Assembly (NCBI GenBank): GCA_023142175.1
Contig: JAGLJX010000193.1
Location: 1 to 9,002 of the forward strand
DNA length: 9,002 nt
Origin: Emcibacter sp.
GTDB taxonomy: Bacteria > Pseudomonadota > Alphaproteobacteria > Sphingomonadales > Emcibacteraceae
Reading direction: 5' to 3'
Each line of letters begins with the position of its first letter. The first letter of the stretch is position 1. Below the pieces are notes generated by a model that did not search any database, was not told where the DNA came from, and worked only from the letters and a program-made list of their open reading frames with translations. This document shows positions 1 through 5,852 of this stretch, in pieces. Both the position numbers and the translations under genes were made by a program.

Positions 1-1124
1 TTAACCTAGATGATTTCCGCGTGTTAGCGAAAAAACGTCTGCCGCGCATGGTCTATGACTATCTTGATGGCGGGGCCGATGATGAGGTAACGCTGGGTCG
101 TAATCAGAGCAGTTTTTCAAATATACAGTTGATGCCGCGAGCACTGCGTGATGTGAGCAATATTGACCTTTCCACCACCGTCCTTGGGCAACAAGTGGAT
201 ATTCCGGTGTTACTGTCACCCACGGGACAGACGCGTATGTTTCACCATAGCGGTGAGTCTGCCGTGGCGCGGGCAGCAGCAAAGGCCGGAACAATATATA
301 GCCTGTCGTCGGTTTCCAGTACATCCATAGAAGACACCGCTGCCGCCAGTGACGGCCTCAAATGGTTTCAGATTTATGTGTGGCGAGATCGGGAAGTGAT
401 CAAAGAATTCATGGATCGTTGTCGGGAGAGTGGCTATAACGCCCTGTGTCTGACGGTTGATTTGCCCGTGCATGGTAATCGGGAGCGGGATTTGCGTAAT
501 CAGCTGACCTTTCCCGCAGCGGTGGCCCCAAAGGTGGTGGCGGATGTTTTGTCTCATCCGCGTTGGCTCTATAATTATTTAACCCACCCAAAAATAGAAA
601 TTGCCAATGTGAAAGGCTCACGAAATGCCAGTGTGCCAAAAGAAGTGACCCTGTTGGATTATGTCTCCAAGCAATTAGACTCAAGTGTGAATTGGGATGA
701 TGCCGCATGGATGATTGAGCAATGGGATGGGCCGTTTATTATCAAAGGTATCGTGAACCCTGAGGATGCGAAACGGGCCGTGGAGATCGGTGCCCGTGCC
801 ATCATTGTGTCCAATCATGGCGGTCGTCAGCTTGACTTTATGCCGCCGACAATTGAGGTTCTGCCACAGATCGTGAAAGCGGTGGCAGGGCGGGCGGAAA
901 TTTTGCTCGACAGCGGGGTTCGGCGCGGCACCGATGTGATTAAAGCTTTGGCACTTGGGGCCACGGCGGTAATGATCGGGCGGCCTTATCTTTATGCCCT
1001 TGCTGCCGGTGGTGAAGCGGGCGTGGATAGGATGTTTGAGCTTCTCAGGGCTGAACTCATGCGCGATATGGCGATGCTCGGCTGCACTAAAATATCCGAT
1101 CTGACACCGGAATATATTTATTAA
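1..1124 (+). CDS. FMN-dependent alpha-hydroxy-acid oxidase/dehydrogenase (LldD/glycolate oxidase family), 5' end cut by window edge
   Basis: Oxidises an (S)-2-hydroxyacid such as lactate, glycolate or mandelate to the 2-oxoacid using FMN; which substrate cannot be read from the sequence. The reading frame is open to base 3, and the codons before the GTG at 21 (N-L-D-D-F-R) match the family N-terminus (spinach glycolate oxidase N-V-N-E-Y-E). The GTG is therefore probably internal, and about four residues lie off the edge. Numbering from that GTG, the active-site set is complete: Tyr14 in VYDYLDGG, Tyr119 in QIYVW, Asp147 in LTVD, Arg154, Lys242 in IIKG, and His266 and Arg269 in SNHGGRQLD. These correspond to glycolate oxidase Tyr24, Tyr129, Asp157, Arg164, Lys230, His254 and Arg257. 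An FMN phosphate-binding stretch (DSGVRRGTD, then IGRPYLY) follows. No signal peptide or membrane segment is visible, so it is probably cytoplasmic. The TAA stop overlaps the stop of the convergent hydrolase. The family is certain, the substrate is not. Confidence 0.93.
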   Translation, partial: NLDDFRVLAKKRLPRMVYDYLDGGADDEVTLGRNQSSFSNIQLMPRALRDVSNIDLSTTVLGQQVDIPVLLSPTGQTRMFHHSGESAVARAAAKAGTIYSLSSVSSTSIEDTAAASDGLKWFQIYVWRDREVIKEFMDRCRESGYNALCLTVDLPVHGNRERDLRNQLTFPAAVAPKVVADVLSHPRWLYNYLTHPKIEIANVKGSRNASVPKEVTLLDYVSKQLDSSVNWDDAAWMIEQWDGPFIIKGIVNPEDAKRAVEIGARAIIVSNHGGRQLDFMPPTIEVLPQIVKAVAGRAEILLDSGVRRGTDVIKALALGATAVMIGRPYLYALAAGGEAGVDRMFELLRAELMRDMAMLGCTKISDLTPEYIY

Positions 1125-1855
1125 TTTTTGAGAAAGTTAAGGATCACATCCTGTAGGTGTTTTTCGTGGAGCAGGCTGACATGGCCGCCATCCCGTTCAT
1201 GGACGGTGCATTTGGGGCCACGGGCGCACATCATAGCCACCTCATGGTCGGGGACGATGGTTTTTTTTGCGTGGAGAAGAAGAGTCTTGGCTGTTATTTT
1301 CTCATAATGATGCCAGAGGTCAAAATCCTGCCCATGCAGGCTGAACTGATTGGCGAGCGCCGGATCATTCTGATAGGTGAATTGCCCATCATCGGTCTGA
1401 CGGCACCAGTTTTCGGCCAGATACCGCCATCTTTTATCATCCAGAACCAGCCCGCCTCTGGATAATACATCCTTGAGATAGCTTTCAAATTTGGTGAAAT
1501 TGTTAAACAGGGGTGGGCTGGCGATATTTTTCATGGCGGCCTGTCGTAACCAGTCGGGAAAACCCGGCCCCACATCATCAAGAATAAGGTGGCTGATCTC
1601 ACATTCCGTCATAATACTGCCCAGTAAAATACCTAGCCCCCCGCCCTTGGAGGCGCCGATCCAGCGCACAGAGGTCAGGCCAAGCTGTGCCAAAAGATCA
1701 CGGGCGATGGCGGCATAGGTGGTCAGGCCGGGGTCTTTCTTTTTGTCATGCGCCCAGTCAGACAGGCCACAACAGATGGAATCCGGGCAGATCACATGAT
1801 AATTTTGGCTAAGACGGGCGGCCAGTTCCTTATAGTCCCGGCAGGTGCCGATCAC
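1121..1855 (-). CDS. Alpha/beta-fold hydrolase, N-terminus displaced by a frame break (possible pseudogene or sequence error)
   Basis: An alpha/beta hydrolase of unknown substrate. Numbering from the first standard in-frame start (GTG at 1855), the nucleophile elbow is G-A-S-K-G with Ser69, the likely acid is Asp203 (VPDHE) and the catalytic His is His225 (GGHVSLLH). The triad is complete. The protein as opened at GTG is 244 residues and lacks the first strands and the His-Gly oxyanion-hole segment expected in this family. Those residues are encoded directly upstream in the same frame (1856 to about 1947), ending in I-I-W-H-G, but no ATG, GTG or TTG occurs there before the TAA at 1988-1990. 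An ATG at 1950, 11 bases after the marR stop, is out of frame by one base. So GTG 1855 is probably not the ancestral start. The gene follows marR closely on the same strand and is probably cotranscribed. It could be a pseudogene, a sequencing indel, or translated from a rare start. Confidence 0.8.
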   Translation of the reverse strand: MIGTCRDYKELAARLSQNYHVICPDSICCGLSDWAHDKKKDPGLTTYAAIARDLLAQLGLTSVRWIGASKGGGLGILLGSIMTECEISHLILDDVGPGFPDWLRQAAMKNIASPPLFNNFTKFESYLKDVLSRGGLVLDDKRWRYLAENWCRQTDDGQFTYQNDPALANQFSLHGQDFDLWHHYEKITAKTLLLHAKKTIVPDHEVAMMCARGPKCTVHERDGGHVSLLHEKHLQDVILNFLKN

Positions 1856-1950
1856 ACCGTGCCAGATGATGACAGTATCATGATCAGGGTTACCCCATTC
1901 CAGAAAATGGATATTCCGGCCCTGACATGTGAGGAACCGTGATTGGGCAT
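1856..1950 (-). other. Displaced N-terminal coding segment of the alpha/beta hydrolase
   Basis: Read on the minus strand in the hydrolase frame, this segment gives, in order, Q-S-R-F-L-T, then Q-G-R-N-I-H-F-L-E-W-G-N-P, then T-V-I-I-W-H-G, joining directly to the downstream frame. This is the usual alpha/beta hydrolase opening, with two short strands and an HG oxyanion motif. The only ATG in the right place (1948-1950) is one base out of frame, next to a CCC run (GGG at 1945-1947 on +). One extra C would restore M-P-Q-S-R-F-L-T. Confidence 0.75.
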
Positions 1951-1961
1951 GAGGCGTATTT

Positions 1962-2426
1962 TTAACGGGAATCCCCCTGAATATTTTTTAATACCCGATT
2001 GAGAAGGTCGAGTAATTGTTGTTTGTTTTCATCAGAAAACCCTTCCAGTGCCAGGTCTTCCCGTGAAAAAGCCGGCACAGAGGCCGTCTGAAATTTTTCG
2101 TGGCCTTTTTTGGTCAAATAAACCAACACGTAGCGATTGTCTTTTTTCCGGAGTTTCCGTATGACAAGCTTTTCCTTTTCCATGTTGTCAATCACTCGGC
2201 TGACCGATGATTGCTCCATCATGGTAAAGGTGCAAAGACCGCTCATATTTCGACCATCCTTGGCATGAAGGGCGCAGAGAATCCGCCAGCGCGAGACGTT
2301 TATTTTCTGCGGGCGCAGACAATCCCGTAAATCCATATTCATCCGGTTGGTGATCCGGTACATAACATAGGGTATGAACCCATCAAGAAATGTTTCTGTA
2401 TCTTCTGAAATTCTATTTTTACTCAC
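1962..2426 (-). CDS. MarR-family transcriptional regulator
   Basis: A 154-residue winged-helix regulator, the usual length for MarR proteins, which bind palindromic operators as dimers and are often released by small aromatic or acyl ligands. The N-terminal dimerisation helix spans about residues 10-38, the winged helix about 44-110. The recognition helix region reads MMEQSSVSRVIDNMEKEKLV (about 69-88), followed by the wing R-K-K-D-N-R-Y (about 93-99), which carries the conserved Asp-x-Arg. The C-terminal helix returns to the dimer interface (about 120-150). The start is GTG at 2424-2426, supported by an AGAGGA ribosome-binding sequence nine bases upstream; the next in-frame ATG is about 30 codons in and would remove the dimerisation helix. 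It heads the hydrolase operon and is divergent from tetR, so autoregulation through the shared 116-base gap is likely but inferred. The ligand is unknown. Confidence 0.9.
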   Translation of the reverse strand: MSKNRISEDTETFLDGFIPYVMYRITNRMNMDLRDCLRPQKINVSRWRILCALHAKDGRNMSGLCTFTMMEQSSVSRVIDNMEKEKLVIRKLRKKDNRYVLVYLTKKGHEKFQTASVPAFSREDLALEGFSDENKQQLLDLLNRVLKNIQGDSR

Positions 2427-2548
2427 GGTTAATTATCCTCTACACCCTGTATTACTTGCGGAATAGTAGGATGGTTTGACAAATATGGCTACCCATAACT
2501 GACAGAAAAGATTATGGTTTCCGGAAAATATGAAAAAAGATATTGTTG
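2427..2548. promoter_or_regulatory. Divergent marR/tetR control region with two short palindromes
   Basis: The gap between the two divergent regulators holds TATGG-N4-CCATA (2484-2497) and a perfect 10-base palindrome TTTCCGGAAA (2518-2527). A consensus -35 hexamer TTGACA lies on + at 2476-2481, just before the first palindrome, but no convincing -10 sits at 16-18 bases from it, so I do not call a full promoter. The positions suit operators for one or both regulators; this is inferred from location and symmetry only. Confidence 0.4.
2436..2441 (-). promoter_or_regulatory. Ribosome-binding site of marR
   Basis: AGAGGA on the minus strand, nine bases before the GTG at 2426. It is the feature that fixes this GTG as the start. 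Confidence 0.65.
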
Positions 2549-3133
2549 ATGACCAAGAGATTTAAAAAGCGGGACTTGATTTTACAGGAAGCCAACCGGC
2601 TTTTCACCCACAAGGGCTTTGCGGCAACCTCGCTAGAGGATATTGCCGAGGCGGTGGGGATCAAACGGGAATCGCTTTATTATTATTACCCGGGCAGATA
2701 TGACCTTCTTTATGAGATTATAGAACCACAGATTGCCCATGTTATTGAAAATTTTAAAGTGATTGTGGCCACGGATGCGGGGCTGGAAAAAACCGTCCGG
2801 CGCGGCATTGCCAATCATCTGAAATATTTTAATTCAAGCTACCTGCATATGGCCATGGCTGTGCGAAAAAACAGCAAGGATGATGTGCAGCAGAAATTTA
2901 TCCGCTTGCACGATATGTTCAAGGCCTATGAAAACATCTGGATCGAGCTGGTCAGTGCGGCCTGTGATCGCGGGGAAATCAGAACTGATATGTCACCCAA
3001 AATACTGGTCTATTCCCTGCTCGGATTATGTAACAGCCTGTCGAGCTGGTACCGGCCTGACGGGGAGTTATCACTCGATCAGGTTGCCCGGAATTTTTCA
3101 GATATTATTTTGGGCGGGATTAAACCGTCTTAA
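2549..3133 (+). CDS. TetR/AcrR-family transcriptional regulator
   Basis: A one-component repressor of about 194 residues, typical TetR length. The N-terminal DNA-binding domain reads as a standard TetR helix-turn-helix: residues about 10-55 from the ATG at 2549, with GFAATSLEDIAEAVGIKRES followed by L-Y-Y-Y-Y. The C-terminal part is a helical ligand/dimer domain ending in SWYRPDGELS and a terminal helix (NFSDIILGGI), which resembles the KstR2-like C-terminal type that senses acyl-CoA thioesters; that resemblance is by eye. In-frame TTG codons at 2543 and 2546 could add two residues, but I prefer ATG 2549. Neither start has a strong ribosome-binding site. The gene is divergent from marR and convergent with the bifunctional beta-oxidation gene, whose promoter carries a good palindromic operator, so that gene is its most likely target (inferred). 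A weak intrinsic terminator straddles the stop. Confidence 0.9.
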   Translation: MTKRFKKRDLILQEANRLFTHKGFAATSLEDIAEAVGIKRESLYYYYPGRYDLLYEIIEPQIAHVIENFKVIVATDAGLEKTVRRGIANHLKYFNSSYLHMAMAVRKNSKDDVQQKFIRLHDMFKAYENIWIELVSAACDRGEIRTDMSPKILVYSLLGLCNSLSSWYRPDGELSLDQVARNFSDIILGGIKPS

Positions 3134-3143
3134 CCGGTTTTTT
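3122..3143 (+). terminator. Putative intrinsic terminator spanning the tetR stop codon
   Basis: AAACCG (3122-3127) and CGGTTT (3135-3140) form a 6-base-pair stem with a 7-base loop containing the TAA stop, followed by a T run to 3143. The stem is short, so this is a weak terminator. On the minus strand the hairpin is not followed by a T run. CCGGTTT at 3150-3156 offers an alternative partner for AACCGG (3132-3137). Confidence 0.45.
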
Positions 3144-5139
3144 CAAAATCCGGTTTGCGACGTTCCATAAAAGCTGAAATACCTTCGCGGGCGGCATCGG
3201 TGCAGGCGCTGTCACCGAAAGCCCGATAGCCCACTTCAAGCGCATCCGCCAATGATGTGGCCTGTGCGGCTTTAGCCACGGCATTTTCAATGATACCAAT
3301 GGTTTCGCGGCTTAAAACCTGTCCAGTGATGGCTGTCGGGTCCGCCGCCTCAAAGGGCGCGATATCAACAGGGCTGTCGGAGATTTGATGGCGTGTGCCG
3401 CTTAAATAAGCGACTTGCCGGATGGCGGCGGGGATAAGCGCCTGCGGATCAGACACAATTTCCGTAAACATACCGATTTTAAGGGCTTCTTTTGCGGTCA
3501 GCTTCTCGGCCTGCGTTAGCATACGGTTAAAAGTAGCTGCCGCCTCTGGCCAGCGGCGGTAGGGGATTACCATGGCCCCGATGCCCGGAACAATGCCAAG
3601 GGTAACTTCCGGCAGTTGCATCCATGCGCTATCCCGTGCCACCAAAGCATGGCAGCGGGTGGCAAGCTCCAGACCACCACCAAGGGCAAGGCCATTGAGG
3701 GCGGCGACAACCGGCTTTGGACAGCTGTCCAGATGAACCAGCAGCCGCGAACAACTTAACGCATAGTCAATGCTTTCAAGCTTATGACCGAGCATGGTCG
3801 GGAATTTGCCAATGTCTGCGCCGGCACAAAAAGCCTTGTCACCATAGCCCGTGATCACAAAGCCCTTAACGGCGGAATCATTTTCATAGGTTTTAATGAC
3901 CGACAGAATTTCATCGGTCATCTGATCATGAAGCGCGTTCATTGCTTCGGGTCGGCGCAGGGTGATGACCTTGACCCCGTCCACATCATCCACCAGAATA
4001 TTGCGGAAGAAATCCAGATATTCTACGATGGGTTTTTTCGGCTGGGGCATCCCCGGTTTATAGTCGGCGAATTTACCCAATATGCGCATGACTTCTGTTT
4101 CACCATACTCTTGCATCAGTGCCAACGGCCCTTTTTTGAACGCGAAGGCCAGACAGCAGCCCAAATCAAAATCCGCCGCCGAACCGATGGAACGGTCCAG
4201 AATATCCACGGTTTGAGAAAATAATATGCCAAGCAGGCGGTCACGGATGGTCTGCGCCGTCTCTGGATCCACATCGCAGGGTGCGCCGGGCGGGTTGGTT
4301 TCCCATTTGTCCACTTCGTTGAAGATGGTCGCCGGGGTGTAATGATCACCCTCTTCTGCGGCCTGAACCGTGTTGGTTTCAACGATGATCGGGTTGCCAT
4401 TGGCAAAATTCAGCACAAAAAACGGCCCCGCATGAACCAATTCCATAGCCACACTGTCAATTTCCGCCGGGCTGGCAATATCCAAAAGCAAAGCTGCCTC
4501 ATTGCACCAATTATCAAAAATTCGGTCGAGCATAAAGCAGACTGCGTCAGTGGTGACCATGGGAACCTTGCCGGTTATGCCAAAGAACCAGCGCAGATAT
4601 TCAGCTAAAGCCGGATCGGCGCCCTTCCAATTGACGACCTCAACCACAGGGTTCTGGAAGGCGGGGGCGAAGAAATGGGTGACGGTGGCCCGTTCCGGAT
4701 GATCCAGATGGGAGAATAACCATTCCGCTGGCAGCGAACTGGTGTTGGAGGTGATCAGGGCATCGGGCCGGACATTGGCCTCTATCATGGAAAAGATTTT
4801 TCTTTTAAGCGCCAGATCTTCGGTGGCGGCTTCCAGCACCCAGTCACAATCTGCAAGCGCGGCATAATCGGTGGATGTCACCAGATTTTCTCGCACAGAT
4901 GCGGCCTGTGCCTGCGTGAGCTTGCCCCGCTTCAGGCCCTTTTCCACATAAGCATGGATACGTTCCAGAGCATTGGTCAGCGCCTGTTCGTTAATATCGA
5001 TCAGTACCAACGTCAGGTCTTGCAAAGCGCTTTTCAGGTAATAACCTATATCAGGGCCAATAGTTCCCGCCCCAATGATGGCAATGGATTTTGGCATTTT
5101 TCGGGCTGGCGCGAGTAATATGGGATTCTGGACGCTCAT
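3130..5139 (-). CDS. Bifunctional 3-hydroxyacyl-CoA dehydrogenase (N-terminal) / enoyl-CoA hydratase (C-terminal)
   Basis: Expected to hydrate an enoyl-CoA and oxidise the 3-hydroxyacyl-CoA with NAD, two successive beta-oxidation steps in the cytoplasm. Residues 18-210 are the NAD-binding dehydrogenase domain: GAGTIG at 23-28, the EAATED segment from Glu103, TSNTSSLP at 130-137, and the catalytic pair His155 and Glu167 spaced as in human HADH (158, 170). About 205-365 are the dehydrogenase C-terminal repeats. Residues about 378-560 are a crotonase domain: CAGAD oxyanion loop (438-442), ALGGGLELA with Glu491, and LPEVTLG with Glu511, matching the two catalytic Glu of rat enoyl-CoA hydratase in spacing. 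Two oddities: the order is reversed relative to FadB/FadJ (hydratase first) and resembles archaeal fused enzymes, and the residue matching HADH Asn208 is Asp205 (MLDRIF). ATG 5139 has AAGGA eight bases upstream. It is monocistronic and ends on the tetR stop. Confidence 0.93.
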   Translation of the reverse strand: MSVQNPILLAPARKMPKSIAIIGAGTIGPDIGYYLKSALQDLTLVLIDINEQALTNALERIHAYVEKGLKRGKLTQAQAASVRENLVTSTDYAALADCDWVLEAATEDLALKRKIFSMIEANVRPDALITSNTSSLPAEWLFSHLDHPERATVTHFFAPAFQNPVVEVVNWKGADPALAEYLRWFFGITGKVPMVTTDAVCFMLDRIFDNWCNEAALLLDIASPAEIDSVAMELVHAGPFFVLNFANGNPIIVETNTVQAAEEGDHYTPATIFNEVDKWETNPPGAPCDVDPETAQTIRDRLLGILFSQTVDILDRSIGSAADFDLGCCLAFAFKKGPLALMQEYGETEVMRILGKFADYKPGMPQPKKPIVEYLDFFRNILVDDVDGVKVITLRRPEAMNALHDQMTDEILSVIKTYENDSAVKGFVITGYGDKAFCAGADIGKFPTMLGHKLESIDYALSCSRLLVHLDSCPKPVVAALNGLALGGGLELATRCHALVARDSAWMQLPEVTLGIVPGIGAMVIPYRRWPEAAATFNRMLTQAEKLTAKEALKIGMFTEIVSDPQALIPAAIRQVAYLSGTRHQISDSPVDIAPFEAADPTAITGQVLSRETIGIIENAVAKAAQATSLADALEVGYRAFGDSACTDAAREGISAFMERRKPDFEKTG

Positions 5140-5147
5140 TTCAATTT

Positions 5148-5152
5148 TCCTT
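5148..5152 (-). promoter_or_regulatory. Ribosome-binding site of the bifunctional gene
   Basis: AAGGA on the minus strand, eight bases before ATG 5139; supports that start. Confidence 0.6.
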
Positions 5153-5178
5153 AAAATTTATTGCAGGTGTATGAGATT

Positions 5179-5200
5179 AATTCTACATTAACGTAGAATT
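5179..5200. promoter_or_regulatory. Palindromic operator overlapping the bifunctional-gene promoter
   Basis: AATTCTAC (5179-5186) and GTAGAATT (5193-5200) are perfect inverted repeats with a six-base centre ATTAAC. The site covers the -10 box and most of the spacer, so a bound dimer would block RNA polymerase, the usual arrangement for a TetR-type repressor. The nearby TetR is the leading candidate; the MarR is the alternative. The binding protein is inferred, the symmetry is seen directly. Confidence 0.65.
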
Positions 5201-5208
5201 TTTATCAA
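5180..5208 (-). promoter_or_regulatory. Sigma70-like promoter of the bifunctional beta-oxidation gene
   Basis: On the minus strand, -35 TTGATA (5203-5208) and -10 TAGAAT (5180-5185) are separated by 17 bases, each one or two changes from consensus. Transcription would begin near 5172-5174, leaving a leader of roughly 35 bases before the ATG. This is the best promoter in the window. Confidence 0.7.
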
Positions 5209-5273
5209 CTGTTGTAAAACAGGTTAAAAAATATTATCCTTCAGGTAGGTGACTATAGACTTTATGGGTATTT

Positions 5274-5789
5274 ATGAAAAAAGAGCAGGCATTATTCATA
5301 GAGCAGATGTATCAGGATAATCACGAAGGTTTCCTTCGGTTTCTGATGCAGAAAACTCAAAATATGGATGATGCCCATGATGTTCTACAGGAAGCTTTCC
5401 AGAAATTAATAAAGCGGGACGGGCTGCGGGAAATGGAAAACCCTCGCGCCTATCTCTACCGCACCGCCACCAATATTATAATTGATCGCCAACGCAAAGG
5501 ACAGCATCACATCCGCTATATCCGCGAAGTGCTCGGCGGCGGGGATGGAGGAACGGCGAGTTTAAGCGCGACAATCCCACCCGACCGACAGGTGGCCGCC
5601 CGACAGGAACTGGATATGATTTATCAGGCGCTGGAAGTTTTACCTGAAAAATGCCGTCGGGCCTTCCTCATGCATCGGGAGCAACATATGAAATATAGTG
5701 AAATTGCCGATACACTGGAGATTTCCATTAGTATGGTGGAAAAATATATGATAATGGCTCTTAAACATTTAAGATGTAAATTAAAGTAA
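5274..5789 (+). CDS. ECF RNA polymerase sigma factor, FecI type
   Basis: A 171-residue alternative sigma factor with only regions 2 and 4, as expected for the extracytoplasmic-function group. Region 2 spans about residues 15-75, including DAHDVLQEAFQKL (region 2.2, core binding) and PRAYLYRTATNIIIDRQRK (2.3/2.4, -10 recognition). A variable Gly-rich linker (88-103) follows. Region 4 spans about 112-168, with ALEVLPEKCRRAFLMHRE and a helix-turn-helix YSEIADTLEISISMVEKYM that reads the -35. FecR lies 63 bases downstream and a TonB receptor follows, which defines the FecI cell-surface-signalling subgroup. The likely target is the receptor gene, as in FecI/PupI systems; the sigma gene itself may be expressed from another promoter. 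No good ribosome-binding site precedes ATG 5274, only TTATGGG, so translation may be low. Confidence 0.93.
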   Translation: MKKEQALFIEQMYQDNHEGFLRFLMQKTQNMDDAHDVLQEAFQKLIKRDGLREMENPRAYLYRTATNIIIDRQRKGQHHIRYIREVLGGGDGGTASLSATIPPDRQVAARQELDMIYQALEVLPEKCRRAFLMHREQHMKYSEIADTLEISISMVEKYMIMALKHLRCKLK

Positions 5790-5852
5790 AAAAAACTGAG
5801 GGGTCTTAGACGCGGACCGTTTATGGTACGTAACGGGATGAAGATTGTATAG
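5790..5852 (+). other. Sigma-fecR intergenic spacer
   Basis: A 63-base gap with an A-rich start and no clear terminator or promoter, so the sigma and fecR genes are probably cotranscribed. A GGGATGAAG stretch (5835-5843) lies about ten bases before the fecR ATG and could serve as a weak ribosome-binding site. Confidence 0.4.

Noticed and set aside
21..23. GTG as the true start of the alpha-hydroxy-acid oxidase
   Set aside because: The frame stays open to the left edge and the preceding codons match the family N-terminus, so the real start is probably just outside the window.
216..708. Minus-strand open frames opposite the oxidase gene
   Set aside because: They lie fully antisense to a well-supported enzyme and show no recognisable domain.
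2530..2565. Eleven-codon leader ORF (ATG at 2530) overlapping the start of tetR
   Set aside because: Too short to support alone, with no regulatory amino-acid run or strong ribosome-binding site; probably chance in an A-rich region.
3132..3139. AACCGGTT palindrome as a regulator operator
   Set aside because: It lies at the 3' ends of two convergent genes and is explained by the terminator-like hairpins; no promoter is nearby.
3784..4224. Plus-strand open frame of 146 codons inside the bifunctional gene
   Set aside because: Antisense to a gene with clear catalytic motifs; its translation shows no family features.
5212..5237. TTGTAA and TATTAT as a promoter for the sigma gene
   Set aside because: The spacer is only 14 bases, outside the usual 16-18, and no better pairing was found; the sigma gene promoter remains unassigned.
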